A stretch of DNA of 64,000 nucleotides from Astrobacterium formosum (GCA_030848545.1 JAVDCA010000030.1:1-64000), one strand, 5' to 3'; shown: positions 52,856 to 62,554, numbered from the stretch's first letter. A program made the numbers and translations. Notes: generated by a model from the letters alone, not told the origin.

Positions 52856-53632
52856 TTACCGCCCCTGCCATTCGGCCTTGCGCTTCTGCGTGAACGCGCG
52901 CACGCCCTCGTGAAAATCCTCGCTGGCATAGGCCTCCCGCACCAGGTCGTCGCCACTCACAAGGCCGGTGGCGACGACGCGGCGGATCGCCTCCTTGCCG
53001 ACCCGCATGGTCACGGGCGCGTGCGAAGCGAGGCGGTCGCAGATATCCTCGACTTCTGCGTCGATCGCCTCCGGGGGCATGATCCCGGTGACGAAACCGG
53101 ACGCGAGCGTATCTTCCGCCGGAATCAGGTCGGCGAGCAACAGCATGCGCTTGGCGAGCGGCACGCCCACCGCCGCGACGAGCCGCGTCACGTTGGCGAC
53201 AGAGAGACAATTGCCCAGGGTGCGGGCGATGGGAACGCCGAAGCGCGTGCCGGGCGTCGCGATGCGCAGGTCGCAGGCTGCCGCGATGGCAAGCCCGCCG
53301 CCGATCGCAAAACCCTCCACCACGGCGAGCGTCGGGACCGGCAGGGCTTCCAGCGCTCCCACATAGGCCTCGATTCGCTCCTCGTAGGCGATGCCGTCCT
53401 CGCCGGTCGCGAACGCCAGGAACTGGCTGATGTCCGTGCCGGCCACGAAGGCCTGTCCGCCTGCGCCGCGCAGCACGGCGCAGCGCACGCCGCCGTCGGC
53501 GCGGATGGCGGCGCAGGCCTCCGCCAGCCGCTCGTACATGTGCCAGGTCATGGCGTTGCGCGCCGCCGGACGATCGAAAGTCACGAACGCGACCGCGCCT
53601 TCGCGGCGATAATGGACTTCTCCGTCGTTCAT
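52856..53632 (-). CDS. Enoyl-CoA hydratase/isomerase family protein
   Basis: This 258-residue crotonase-fold protein has the CoA-binding and oxyanion segments FDRPAARNAMTWHMYERL, GAGGQAFVAGTDISQFLAF and VEGFAIGGGLAIAAACDLRIATPGTRFGVPIARTLGNCLS. The usual catalytic glutamates of hydratases are not both obvious (the second region reads GVPIARTLGNCLSVANVTRLV), so it may act as an isomerase or lyase on acyl-CoA. GAGGAAG lies eight bases before the ATG. It is divergent from the MFS gene and may share its regulation. Confidence 0.88.
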   Translation of the reverse strand: MNDGEVHYRREGAVAFVTFDRPAARNAMTWHMYERLAEACAAIRADGGVRCAVLRGAGGQAFVAGTDISQFLAFATGEDGIAYEERIEAYVGALEALPVPTLAVVEGFAIGGGLAIAAACDLRIATPGTRFGVPIARTLGNCLSVANVTRLVAAVGVPLAKRMLLLADLIPAEDTLASGFVTGIMPPEAIDAEVEDICDRLASHAPVTMRVGKEAIRRVVATGLVSGDDLVREAYASEDFHEGVRAFTQKRKAEWQGR

Positions 53633-53720
53633 TTGGCGCTTCCTCGTGGCGGGGATTGGCCCTTATGCCGACCCGGCGGCGTGAAGTCGAGGCGGGCGTC
53701 AAAGGCTCCGCCGTGGAACA

Positions 53721-55301
53721 TTGCGCGAAGTCCAGCGTTGCCCCGCAGGGGAACTCTTTTCTGCGGACCGCACATTGCATACTCTGCCTCATCCTCGGTC
53801 GGAGGCAAACCGGCCGACGCCGGCCGGCGTCGACGCGCCGGCATCGGCCGCCAACGATCCGCTGCCGGTCCGCCACCCGCCCGGCGTCGTGGTCGAAACG
53901 GACATTCCGGCCCGGCTCGACCGGCTGCCCTGGAGTCGTTTCCATTCCCTTGTGGTGGTGGCGCTCGGCGTCACCTGGATCCTCGACGGGCTCGAAGTGA
54001 CGCTCGCCGGCACCCTGTCCGGGGCGCTGCGCGAAAGCCCCGTGCTCGCCTTCACCAGTACCGATATCGGCCTCGTCGGGACGATCTACATCGGTGGCGC
54101 CGTCACGGGCGCCCTGTTCTTCGGCTGGCTCACCGACCGGCTGGGGCGCAAGAAGCTGTTCTTCATCACCCTCACGGTCTACCTGATTGCCACAGCGGCA
54201 ACCGCCTTCACGTGGAATTTCTGGACGTTTGCGTTGTGCCGCTTCGTCACCGGAGCCGGCATCGGTGGTGAATATGCGGCCATCAACTCGACCATCCAGG
54301 AACTCATTCCGGCGCGCATGCGCGGCTTCACCGATCTCGTCATCAACGGCAGTTTCTGGATCGGCGCCGCCGCCGGCGCGGGCGCCGCACTCGTTCTCCT
54401 TGATCCCGCCGTCGCCGATCCGGAACTCGGCTGGCGCCTGGCCTTCCTGATCGGCGCCGGCCTCGGGGTCATCGTGTTCGTGATGCGGATGTGGTTGCCG
54501 GAAAGCCCGCGTTGGCTCATGACCCACGGGCGGCTCGCCGAGGCCGAGGCGGTGGTGGCCGGCATCGAGCGGCGCGTCCTTGGCCATGACACCGGAACGG
54601 CCGGCCTGCCGCGCGCCCGGCTGCGCACCCGCAGCCACACGCCGCTCGTCGAGGTCGCCGTCACGCTGATGCGCACCTACAGGTCACGCGCGTTGGTCGG
54701 CCTCGCGCTCATGACCGCGCAGGCCTTCTTCTACAACGCCATCTTCTTCACCTACGCCCTGGTGCTGACCGATTTCTACGGCATTCCGACCGCCCAGGTG
54801 GGCTGGTACATCCTGCCCTTCGCGCTCGGCAACGTCATGGGGCCGGTCGTGCTCGGTCGGCTGTTCGACACGTTGGGCCGGCGGGTGATGATCACCTTCA
54901 CGTATCTGGTATCGGGCGTGCTCCTCGCTGTGACCGGCTGGTTGTTCGTCGAAGAGCTGATCTCGGCCACGACCCAGACGCTGGCCTGGATGGTGATCTT
55001 CTTCTTCGCGTCGGCGGCGGCAAGCTCCGCCTATTTGACCGTCAGCGAGTGCTTTCCGCTCGAAGTGCGGGCACTCGCCATCGCGATCTTCTATGCGGTC
55101 GGCACCGGCCTTGGGGGAGCCTCCGGACCTCTGCTGTTCGGCTTCCTGATCGAGACCGGCTCGCGGGTGAGCGTGTTCGGCGGTTATGTGCTCGGCGCCG
55201 TCCTGATGATCGCCGCCGCCGCCATCCAGTGGCGCTTCGGGGTCGCCGCCGAACGGCGGCCGCTGGAAACCGTGGCGCGGCCGCTGGCGTTCCTCGATTG
55301 A
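53721..55301 (+). CDS. MFS transporter (sugar/organic-acid:H+ symporter type)
   Basis: This is a 12-helix major facilitator with the family motif GWLTDRLGRKKLFF between helices 2 and 3 and LPESPRWLMTHGRLAEAEAVV in the central loop. The central pattern RFVTGAGIGGEYAAINSTIQELIPARMRG places it in the sugar/metabolite:H+ symporter group. The N-terminal part before RLDRLPWSRFHSLVVVALGVTW is Pro/Ala-rich and may not be translated. The open frame starts at TTG 53721 with no ATG before the first helix, so the start is uncertain. Confidence 0.85.
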   Translation: MREVQRCPAGELFSADRTLHTLPHPRSEANRPTPAGVDAPASAANDPLPVRHPPGVVVETDIPARLDRLPWSRFHSLVVVALGVTWILDGLEVTLAGTLSGALRESPVLAFTSTDIGLVGTIYIGGAVTGALFFGWLTDRLGRKKLFFITLTVYLIATAATAFTWNFWTFALCRFVTGAGIGGEYAAINSTIQELIPARMRGFTDLVINGSFWIGAAAGAGAALVLLDPAVADPELGWRLAFLIGAGLGVIVFVMRMWLPESPRWLMTHGRLAEAEAVVAGIERRVLGHDTGTAGLPRARLRTRSHTPLVEVAVTLMRTYRSRALVGLALMTAQAFFYNAIFFTYALVLTDFYGIPTAQVGWYILPFALGNVMGPVVLGRLFDTLGRRVMITFTYLVSGVLLAVTGWLFVEELISATTQTLAWMVIFFFASAAASSAYLTVSECFPLEVRALAIAIFYAVGTGLGGASGPLLFGFLIETGSRVSVFGGYVLGAVLMIAAAAIQWRFGVAAERRPLETVARPLAFLD

Positions 55302-55379
55302 CAGCGCCGCCGGGGGTACATAGGTCCAAGGGGCGGGAATCAGGATGGAATCTCGAAATCGGAGCAGCCGAAGCCCACC

Positions 55380-56162
55380 ATGACCAACGTCCTCCCCCCC
55401 GGCGAAATCATTCTCGGCGAAACCGCCCTCCTGCTCGACATTGACGGCACGTTGTTGAATTTCGCCCCGACACCCCGCGAGGTGGTGGTGCCGCCGACGC
55501 TGCGCGACACGCTGCAGCGTTTATGGGAGAAGACCGGTGGCGCCGTCGCGCTCGTGTCCGGCCGCTCGCTGGACGACATCGCGCTCCTGTTCGCGCCGCT
55601 CGAATTGCCGGCCATCGGCGGGCACGGCGCCGAATTCTGCCCCTTTCCGGGCGGCGACTCCGAGGTGATCCGGCTCGGCCCGCTCGATCCGACGGTGAAG
55701 AGGAAGCTCGCCACCGTGCGCGACATCGGCCCTGGCATCCTGCTCGAGGACAAGACCCACTCGCTCGCCATCCACTATCGCCTCGCACCCGACAAGGAGC
55801 GTGCCGTGCTCGAAACCGTGCGCACCATCTGCGGCGACTTTCCGGACGGTATGTTGGAACTCCTGCCCGGCAACAAGGTGATCGAGGTCAAGCAGAGCGG
55901 TTTCGACAAGGGGACTGCGGTGCGCGAACTGATGCGCTACGCCCCGTTCCGCGGCCGGCGGCCCATCTTCATCGGCGACGACGTCACCGACGAACGTGTC
56001 TTTCCGGTGCTGCCGGAGTTCGGCGGCTTCGGCTTTTCGGTCGGCCGCCGCGTCGACGGCGTGGTGGGATATTTCGATACCCCCGCCGACGTGCGCTGGT
56101 GGCTCGAAGTCGTCTCGCGCGAACGCCGCCCTAAGGTCGCCGACAGCCCCTCGGCGGCGTAA
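55380..56162 (+). CDS. otsB: Trehalose-6-phosphate phosphatase
   Basis: This 260-residue HAD-fold phosphatase has the nucleophile motif LLLDIDGTLLNF (about 19-30), VSGRSLDDIALLF, GGHGAEFCPFPGG, the lysine in GNKVIEVKQSGFDKGTAV, and the metal motif IGDDVTDERVFPVL. It removes phosphate from trehalose 6-phosphate. The partner otsA is not in the window. It faces (converges on) the GH15 gene across a repeat pair. Confidence 0.94.
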   Translation: MTNVLPPGEIILGETALLLDIDGTLLNFAPTPREVVVPPTLRDTLQRLWEKTGGAVALVSGRSLDDIALLFAPLELPAIGGHGAEFCPFPGGDSEVIRLGPLDPTVKRKLATVRDIGPGILLEDKTHSLAIHYRLAPDKERAVLETVRTICGDFPDGMLELLPGNKVIEVKQSGFDKGTAVRELMRYAPFRGRRPIFIGDDVTDERVFPVLPEFGGFGFSVGRRVDGVVGYFDTPADVRWWLEVVSRERRPKVADSPSAA

Positions 56163-56169
56163 GACGCAT

Positions 56170-56296
56170 CTTCTCCCTCTCCCCGCGTGCGGGGAGAGGG
56201 TCGGGGTGAGGGGCAGTTTCCAGGCGCTCAGAAACGCGGCTACGCCCCCTCACCCGGCCGCTTAGCGGCCGACCTCTCCCCGCAAGCGGGGAGAGG
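56170..56296. repeat. Facing pair of GC-rich palindromic repeats (pair 4)
   Basis: The left unit (56170-56213) has CTCTCCCCGCGTGCGGGGAGAGGG then TCGGGGTGAGGGG; the reversed right unit (56245-56296) has an extra palindrome (GGCCGCTTAGCGGCC) and the core CCTCTCCCCGCAAGCGGGGAGAGG. It lies between the ends of the convergent otsB and GH15 genes and may act as a two-way transcription stop. It is nearly the same in plan as the pair at 551-681. Confidence 0.8.
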
Positions 56297-56320
56297 TGAA
56301 AGGGAGCCATTCATGATCCC

Positions 56321-58132
56321 TCACGCCGGCGCCGGCTCCTTCCTGGCGCGCTGCTCGGCCGGCTTTTCGGCCCGTGTCAGATTGTAGGCGCTGTTGACCA
56401 GACCCACATGGGAGAAGGCCTGGGGAAAATTGCCGAGCATGCGACCGGCGTGCGGGTCGTATTCCTCGCTCAGAAGCCCGACATCGTTGGTGAGACCGAC
56501 CAGACGCTCGAACAATGCGCGCGCATCGGCCCAGCGCTTCTGCAGGATATAGGCATCGACGAGCCAGAAACTGCAGGCCAGGAACGCGCCTTCGTGGCCC
56601 GGCAGGCCGTCGTCGGCTTCCTCGGTGCGATAACGCAGGATGAAGCCGTCGCAGGCGAGATCGCGTTCGATCGCCGCGATGGTGCCGGCGATGCGCGGGT
56701 CGTCGGCGGGAAGGAAGCCGACCGACGGCAGCAACAGCAACGAAGCGTCGAGGGACTTCGAGCCGTAGGACTGCGTGAAGCTGCCGAGCTCGCCATCGAA
56801 GCCGCGCGCGCACACCTCAGCATGTATTTCATCCCGCAGCGTGTGCCAACGCTCGACCGGTCCTTCGAGCCCGAACGCTTCCGCGCTCTTGATGGCACGG
56901 TCGAAAGCGACCCAGGCCATCACCTTGGAAAAAGTGAAGTGCCGGCTGGGGCCGCGCATTTCCCAGATGCCCTCATCAGGCTCGCGCCACACCGAGGCGA
57001 GATGCTCGAGCAGCGAGCGCTGCACCGCCCAGCCGGATTCGTCGGTCGTGAGCCCGGTGCGGCGCGCCTGGTGGAGCACATCCATGATCTCGCCGAACAC
57101 ATCGAGCTGCAATTGGCCATGGGCGGCGTTGCCGATGCGCACCGGCGCCGATCCCTCGTAACCGGGCAGCCACGGCACCTCCCACTCGGACAGCCGCCGC
57201 TCGCCCGCAAGCCCGTACATGATCTGGATCTGGTCCGGACTGCCGGCGACGGCGCGCAGCAGCCAGTCGCGCCATTGGTGCGCCTCTTCGGAGTATCCCG
57301 CCGTCATGAGGGCGAACAGCGTCAGGGTGGCGTCGCGCAGCCAGCAGAAGCGGTAGTCCCAGTTGCGCGCGCCGCCGATCCGTTCCGGCAGCGAGGTGGT
57401 CGGCGCCGCCACGATGCCGGCGGTCGGCCGATAGGTGAGCGCCTTGAGGGTGATGAGCGAGCGCACCACCGTCTCGGTCCACGGCCCGGCGGGGCGGCAC
57501 TTGGACGCCCACTCGGTCCAATGGTCTTCGGTCTCCTTCAGGGCGGCGTGCACGTCGAGCGCTTCCGGCGGCGGCATGTGCGACGGCACCCAGCTCAACA
57601 GGAACGGCACGGTCTCGCCCGCCCCGACCGCGAACCTCCCCGTCGAGCGCATGTCGCGCCCGCGCATGTGCACGGGCGTCTGCAGGGTCACCATGTCGGG
57701 CCCGGCGATGGCACGCACGGTGCCGTCCTCCAGCCGTGACACCCACGGCACCACCGAACCGTAGCCGAAGCGCAACACCAGCTCGGTGCACATCTCGACG
57801 CGGCCGCGCTCGCCCTTGACCAGGCGGATGACGTCGGAAACCTGGCCCCGCGACACCGGCATGAAGTCGATCAGGGTGACGGCCCCGTCGCCGGTCTCGA
57901 ATCGGGTTTCCAGGATCAGCGTGCCGGGGCGGTAGCGGCGCGTCACCCGCGCCTTGGGATCGCACGGCCCCACCCGCCAGTGGCCGTGCTCGTCGGTGCC
58001 GAGCAGGGCCGCAAAGCACGCCTCGGAATCGAAACGCGGCCAGCACAACCAGTCGATGGACCCGTCGCGGGACACGAGGGCGGCGGTCTCGCAGTCGCCG
58101 ATCAGCGCGTAGTCTTCGATCCGTGCCGGCAT
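56321..58132 (-). CDS. Glycoside hydrolase family 15 protein (trehalase/glucoamylase-like)
   Basis: The 603-residue protein begins with the substrate-clamping domain (MPARIEDYALIGDCETAALVSRDGSIDWLCWPRFDSEACFAALLG) and has a (alpha/alpha)6 catalytic domain from about 220. Key parts are RNWDYRFCWLRDATLTLFALMTAGY, GSAPVRIGNAAHGQLQLDVFGEIMD, WEMRGPSRHFTFSKVMAWVAFDRAIK with the acid Glu, and LLSEEYDPHAGRMLGNFPQAFSHVGLV with the base Glu. Bacterial GH15 proteins of this shape cleave trehalose or maltodextrins. The neighbouring otsB, treY and treZ favour a trehalose link. ATG 58132 was chosen over GTG 58138. Confidence 0.9.
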   Translation of the reverse strand: MPARIEDYALIGDCETAALVSRDGSIDWLCWPRFDSEACFAALLGTDEHGHWRVGPCDPKARVTRRYRPGTLILETRFETGDGAVTLIDFMPVSRGQVSDVIRLVKGERGRVEMCTELVLRFGYGSVVPWVSRLEDGTVRAIAGPDMVTLQTPVHMRGRDMRSTGRFAVGAGETVPFLLSWVPSHMPPPEALDVHAALKETEDHWTEWASKCRPAGPWTETVVRSLITLKALTYRPTAGIVAAPTTSLPERIGGARNWDYRFCWLRDATLTLFALMTAGYSEEAHQWRDWLLRAVAGSPDQIQIMYGLAGERRLSEWEVPWLPGYEGSAPVRIGNAAHGQLQLDVFGEIMDVLHQARRTGLTTDESGWAVQRSLLEHLASVWREPDEGIWEMRGPSRHFTFSKVMAWVAFDRAIKSAEAFGLEGPVERWHTLRDEIHAEVCARGFDGELGSFTQSYGSKSLDASLLLLPSVGFLPADDPRIAGTIAAIERDLACDGFILRYRTEEADDGLPGHEGAFLACSFWLVDAYILQKRWADARALFERLVGLTNDVGLLSEEYDPHAGRMLGNFPQAFSHVGLVNSAYNLTRAEKPAEQRARKEPAPA

Positions 58133-58139
58133 TTCCACA

Positions 58140-59186
58140 CTACTTTCGAAAATCGATCACCACCTTGATATCATCCGCCTCGCGTCGAAACGCCGCCGCG
58201 AAGTGCCGCAGCGGCACGCGTCGGGTGATCAGGCCGACGAGCCAGTCGCGATCGGCCTGCGCGAGCGCCGCCGCCGCACTCAGATAATGATCGCGATTGG
58301 CGTTGACCGCCCCGAACACGACCCGGTTGCCCAGGACGAGATCGCGATTGAGCGCGCCGAGGTCGATTTCGACCCGCATCGGCGCCGACACGCCGAGCAG
58401 GCACAGGATGCCGGCTGGCGCCGTGGCGGTGAATGCCTTCGCGATCACGGCCGGGGCGCCGGTGCATTCGACCCACAGATCGGGCGCGAGCGCGACCGCG
58501 TCGTCGATGTCGTGATGCGGCGTGGCGCCGAGCCCACGTATGAGATCGGGTTTGGGGCCGTCGCGGTTGCGATCGAACACGTGGACGTCGAGGCCGCGCT
58601 GGCGTCCCATCAAGGCGGCGAGGAACCCGATCGGCCCGGCGCCGCTGACGAGCAGTCGGCGAGGCTGCCAGACTTTCGCCCGCGCGCCGATGCGCTCCAT
58701 ATGGTCCCATGCCTTGGCGACGATGCTCGCGGGCTCGATCAGCACCCCGAGGTCGCCGAGGCTCGGTTCGACCTTGACGGCCGCCTCAGGCGCGACGCGG
58801 AAATACTCGGCGCCGAAACCGTCGAGTTCCTTGATGCCATGCTCGGTATAGAGCCCATTGCGGCACATGTCCCATTCGCCGGCCGCACAGGCAGGGCACG
58901 GCACCGGGTCCGGTCGCCGCACGACGCCCACGATATGGTCGCCTTGCACAAAGCCGCTGTCGGGCGGCGCCTCGACGACCTCGCCCAGCGATTCGTGGCC
59001 GAGCACCAGCCGCTCCGCACCCGGCGGCGCGGCGCCATAATACCCTGAGACGATCTCGGCGTCGGTTCCGCAGACGCCGAGCAGGAGAGTGCGCACCAGG
59101 ATCGCGCCCTCGGCCGGGTTCGGCGTGGGCCGCTCGTCGAGCCGGACGGAGCCCGCCAGGCCCGGCAGCACCGTGATGGCACGCAT
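58140..59186 (-). CDS. Zinc-type glucose/alcohol dehydrogenase (glucose 1-dehydrogenase-like)
   Basis: This 348-residue MDR-fold enzyme has the catalytic zinc Cys in LGVCGTDAEI (about 37-46), GHESLGEVVEAP (about 62-73), the structural zinc lobe with CPACAAGEWDMC (about 97-108), EPASIVAKAWDHM, and a Rossmann fold VSGAGPIGFLAALMGRQRG followed by VFDRNRDGPK. The sequence TEHGIKELDGFGAEYF and the region NRVVFGAVNANRDHY match glucose 1-dehydrogenases of the archaeal/bacterial GdhA type, which oxidise glucose to gluconolactone. It would use glucose set free by the GH15 enzyme. It lies seven bases upstream of the GH15 start. Confidence 0.88.
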   Translation of the reverse strand: MRAITVLPGLAGSVRLDERPTPNPAEGAILVRTLLLGVCGTDAEIVSGYYGAAPPGAERLVLGHESLGEVVEAPPDSGFVQGDHIVGVVRRPDPVPCPACAAGEWDMCRNGLYTEHGIKELDGFGAEYFRVAPEAAVKVEPSLGDLGVLIEPASIVAKAWDHMERIGARAKVWQPRRLLVSGAGPIGFLAALMGRQRGLDVHVFDRNRDGPKPDLIRGLGATPHHDIDDAVALAPDLWVECTGAPAVIAKAFTATAPAGILCLLGVSAPMRVEIDLGALNRDLVLGNRVVFGAVNANRDHYLSAAAALAQADRDWLVGLITRRVPLRHFAAAFRREADDIKVVIDFRK

Positions 59187-59194
59187 ACCGTGAA

Positions 59195-59737
59195 CTACTT
59201 CTTGCGGCGCGGGTTCGGCTTCGGTTCAGCCGCCATGTGGGTGGACGACCGGGCGACATCGCCGCGACCTGAAGCCGTTTTGGCGGCCGCCGTCTTGTTC
59301 ACCGAGATCTTGGTCAGCGGGGCCTTGGTCGCGGGAGTCTTGGTCGCGGGAGTCTTGGTCGCGGGAGTCTTGGCAGTTTGCGTCTTGGCAGTTTGCGTCT
59401 TGACAGCTTGCGTCTTTCCCGGCGACGGAGCCGGCTTCGCCGGGGCCGTGCCACGCGCGGCGGCCCGCGACGGCGGATAGGTCTGTTCGCCCATGTCCGT
59501 CATGGTCGGCACTTCGCCCATGGCGGCGGCCGGCTTGGCCGGCTCGGCGCGATCGGCGGCGATTTCCTTGTCGGCGGGCTGCCGTCGCACCCGCTTGGTG
59601 GTCCTGGTCTGGTTCTCCTCGATGGCGACGAGTTCGCTCGCCATGTCCCAGTGAATCGATTCGCGCCCCTCCGGCCGTCCCTCGTCGATCCAAATCTGGT
59701 ATGCGCGCTGGCGCACGCGCTCGGTATGATCTTCCAT
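59195..59737 (-). CDS. DUF2934 domain protein with repetitive Lys/Thr/Ala-rich tail
   Basis: This 180-residue protein has an N-terminal DUF2934 domain (about 1-40; VRQRAYQIWIDEGRPEGRESIHWDMASEL), common in rhizobia near glycogen and trehalose genes. It is followed by a long disordered tail with near-perfect five-residue repeats (KTQTA twice, KTPAT three times, then KAPLT) encoded by 15-base tandem repeats at about 59334-59400. The end PRRKK is basic. Function is unknown; the tail could bind DNA or another polyanion. AAGGAG lies seven bases before ATG 59737. It starts just downstream of treY. Confidence 0.88.
   Translation of the reverse strand: MEDHTERVRQRAYQIWIDEGRPEGRESIHWDMASELVAIEENQTRTTKRVRRQPADKEIAADRAEPAKPAAAMGEVPTMTDMGEQTYPPSRAAARGTAPAKPAPSPGKTQAVKTQTAKTQTAKTPATKTPATKTPATKAPLTKISVNKTAAAKTASGRGDVARSSTHMAAEPKPNPRRKK
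59334..59402. repeat. 15-base tandem repeats in the DUF2934 gene
   Basis: GGAGTCTTGGTCGCG occurs about three times in a row, followed by related units with TTGGCAGTTTGCGTC twice. They encode the KTPAT and KTQTA repeats and are likely to change in copy number by slippage. Confidence 0.85.
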
Positions 59738-59794
59738 CACCGTTCTCCTTCTCGCCCGGAAACGAGGACGATGCAGGTTCCGTTCCAGTTGCCA

Positions 59795-62539
59795 TCAACG
59801 CCGCCGCGCGCGCAGCACGGCCACAGGTAGGCATGCGAACAGGTCGGATATGCGGCCGCCCGGCCTGCCGCCGGTAAGTGATTCATCCGCAACGTGGAAA
59901 TCATCGAGCACGATTTCGGCGTCCCAGTCTTCGCCGGTCGGCCAGTGCCTGCCGCCGTCGCTTGCATGGGCAAAGTGGCGCCCCGCCGCGACCACGATAG
60001 CGCGACGTCCTTCGACGCGTGCATAGGCAATGATACGCTCCGCATCACGTCCCCGCACTTCGAGCGGCACGTAGCGGCCATGTTCGAACAGGGGCTTGTC
60101 GCCCGCGCGCAGGGCCAACAGCCTGGTGGCGACCGCGAGCTTGATATGGCCGCTCGGCCAGTCGGCGGCAAGGCGACCCCAGTCGGGCGTCGCGACCTCT
60201 TCGAGGGCCGCTGCGCGCGCTTGAAAGTCCACCCGCCGGCGATTGTCCGGATCGACCAGCGACAGGTCCCAGAATTCCGTGCCCTGGTAGAAATCGGGCA
60301 CGCCCGGCAGCGTCGCCTTGAGGACGAGTTGCGACAGGCTCGTGAGCGCACCCAGGAGGGCGGCGCGGCGCGCGAAGGCGTCGAAGTCGGCGACGAAGTC
60401 CTCGCCGGCGAGAATCGCACCGATGAATTCGCTCAAGGCGTTCTCATAGCCTTCGCTGGGATTGAGCCAGCTCGTCTCCTGCTTGCCTTCGCGAGCGGCC
60501 TTGATCGCATAGGCCTTGATGCGCGCGACGAAGTCCTCGTCGACGCCGCCAGCAAGCCAGGCGCCGATCAGCGCCTGGTAGAGCATGTATTCGTGCGCCG
60601 CCGTCGGCCGGCCGCCGGTGCGCCGGCCGGCATTCATGGCCGTCCAACGCTGAACAGCCTCACCCCATTCGGAGGCGAGTTCCGCGATGGCGAGGATGCG
60701 GGTGCGCGCGTCCTCGCCGCGCTTGGTGTCGTGTGTCGCGGTCGCCGACATGGCGAGCGGCGTCGCCGCAGCCCGCGCCCGCATGCGTTCATGGAAGTCC
60801 ATCACGGTGAGGCCGCCGAGCGACGGCTCACCGCCCACTTCGTTCAAGGCCAGCAGACGATGGAAACGATAGAACGAAGTGTCCTCCAGGGCCTTGGCGG
60901 TGACCGGGCCGGTGAGCTGCTGCACCTTGCCGACGAAGCGGCGCACGCGCGCGCTCGAATAGCCGGAGCGGCGGCGCAGGATGTCGAGGGTGAGCACATC
61001 GGCGAGGAAATCGAGCACGACGGCATCGGCGCCGTGCCATTCGTTGCGCGCCGCCGCGATGGTGCGCTCGATGATGCCGCGGTCGCGCTCCGACACCGTG
61101 AGGCCGGACACATAGGTGCGATACACCGGGAAATTGACGATATAGCCGCGCAGCGCCGCGCGCAGGCGGTCCATGGTGTAATCGCGGCTGCGCCAATGGC
61201 CGGCGGCGATGCGGCCAAGCAAGCGGGTGAGCACGGTGAACTCGCTCGACAACAGCGTCTCGAGCACGCGCAGCTTGGCGTCGCGCACGACTGCGGCGAA
61301 GCGCCGGGCGCCTCCTTGTTCGGCCCAGGTGCGATCGAGCGCCGGCAGGCCGTCGGCGTCGAGCAGCACCCGCGTGATGTCGTTGACGAGATCATAGCCG
61401 GTGGTGCCGGCAACGCCCGGCAGGTTGGGCATCGGCTCGCCCTCGGCGAGGATCTTTTCCGCCACCACATAGAAATGACGGAAACGCGGATCGTCCTCGT
61501 GGTCGAAGCGGATCAGGCGCTGCAGCCGGCGGGCGTATTGCACCGGATCGTAGAGCCCGTCGACATGGTCGAGCCGCAGCCCGTGCAACCTGCCCTCACG
61601 GATCAGCCGTGCCACCAGTTCGTGGGATTCGTGGAAGGTGCGCGGATCCTCGACCCTGATGCCGGCGAGGTCGTTGACGTCGAAAAAGCGCCGGTAGTTG
61701 ATCTCGCTGCCGGCGACGCGCCAGAAGGCGAGGCGGTAGTGCTGGCGTTCGAGCAGGCGGTGCAGCAGGACGATTCGCGACGGATCGGAAGGATCGGCCC
61801 GATAGGCTTCGAGCCCACGCGCGATCACGTCGGCGCCGCCGTGCACTGCGGCGATGGCGCGCTTGAATTCCGGCGCCTGCATCCGCGACGGCGCCCCGGG
61901 CTCCGAATGCCGGCCAGCGAGATCGAGAAGTGCGCGGCCGGCCGGCTCCTTGTCCGCACCGGCCGCCGCCACCACGGTCTTGAGGATGTCGTTGTAACGG
62001 TTCGGCCGGATCGGCAGCCGATGGTCGTAGTACCAGGCCGAGAACGAACCCTCGTCGGCGTCGTATTTGAGTTCGATCTCCCCGCTCTCCAGCGCTTCGC
62101 CGTAGGAATTGCCGAGGATCGGCAGCAGCAAGCCGCCTTCGCGCCGGAACGGCAGCGTCGACCACTCGATATCGAACGATTCCGCATAGGGCGAGCGCGG
62201 CCCCCATTCCAACACGTCGAGCCACCACTGATTGTCGGCCTTGCCGATGCCCATGTGGTTGGGAACGAAGTCGAGGATCAGCCCCATGCCGGCATTGCCG
62301 AGCGCCGCCGACAGTTCGGCAAATCCCTCTTCGCCGCCGAATTCGGGATTGAGTTCGCCATGGTCGACGATATCGTAGCCATGTGTCGAGCCGGCGCGCG
62401 CCTTGAGGAAGGGCGACGCGTAGAGATGGCTGATGCCCAGCGCCTTGAGATAGGACACCAGCGCCGCGGCTTCACGGAAGCCGAACTGGGCGGTGAGCTG
62501 GACGCGGTAGGTCGCGGTCGGGACGATCGGGGGGGTCAT
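59795..62539 (-). CDS. treY: Malto-oligosyltrehalose synthase
   Basis: This 914-residue GH13 enzyme turns the reducing-end glucose of maltodextrins into a trehalose unit. N-terminal TATYRVQLTAQFGFREAAALVSYLKALGISHLYASPFLKARAGSTHGYD and ILDFVPNHMGIGKADNQWW begin the barrel. The nucleophile region LHGLRLDHVDGLYDP, VAEKILAEGEPMP with the acid Glu, and MSATATHDTKRGEDARTR with the last Asp are all present. The long insert typical of TreY (about 330-600) and the C-terminal beta domain are complete. It works with TreZ, encoded just upstream in the same direction. Confidence 0.96.
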   Translation of the reverse strand: MTPPIVPTATYRVQLTAQFGFREAAALVSYLKALGISHLYASPFLKARAGSTHGYDIVDHGELNPEFGGEEGFAELSAALGNAGMGLILDFVPNHMGIGKADNQWWLDVLEWGPRSPYAESFDIEWSTLPFRREGGLLLPILGNSYGEALESGEIELKYDADEGSFSAWYYDHRLPIRPNRYNDILKTVVAAAGADKEPAGRALLDLAGRHSEPGAPSRMQAPEFKRAIAAVHGGADVIARGLEAYRADPSDPSRIVLLHRLLERQHYRLAFWRVAGSEINYRRFFDVNDLAGIRVEDPRTFHESHELVARLIREGRLHGLRLDHVDGLYDPVQYARRLQRLIRFDHEDDPRFRHFYVVAEKILAEGEPMPNLPGVAGTTGYDLVNDITRVLLDADGLPALDRTWAEQGGARRFAAVVRDAKLRVLETLLSSEFTVLTRLLGRIAAGHWRSRDYTMDRLRAALRGYIVNFPVYRTYVSGLTVSERDRGIIERTIAAARNEWHGADAVVLDFLADVLTLDILRRRSGYSSARVRRFVGKVQQLTGPVTAKALEDTSFYRFHRLLALNEVGGEPSLGGLTVMDFHERMRARAAATPLAMSATATHDTKRGEDARTRILAIAELASEWGEAVQRWTAMNAGRRTGGRPTAAHEYMLYQALIGAWLAGGVDEDFVARIKAYAIKAAREGKQETSWLNPSEGYENALSEFIGAILAGEDFVADFDAFARRAALLGALTSLSQLVLKATLPGVPDFYQGTEFWDLSLVDPDNRRRVDFQARAAALEEVATPDWGRLAADWPSGHIKLAVATRLLALRAGDKPLFEHGRYVPLEVRGRDAERIIAYARVEGRRAIVVAAGRHFAHASDGGRHWPTGEDWDAEIVLDDFHVADESLTGGRPGGRISDLFACLPVAVLRARRR

Positions 62540-62554
62540 GGAGCGAGCCTAAAC

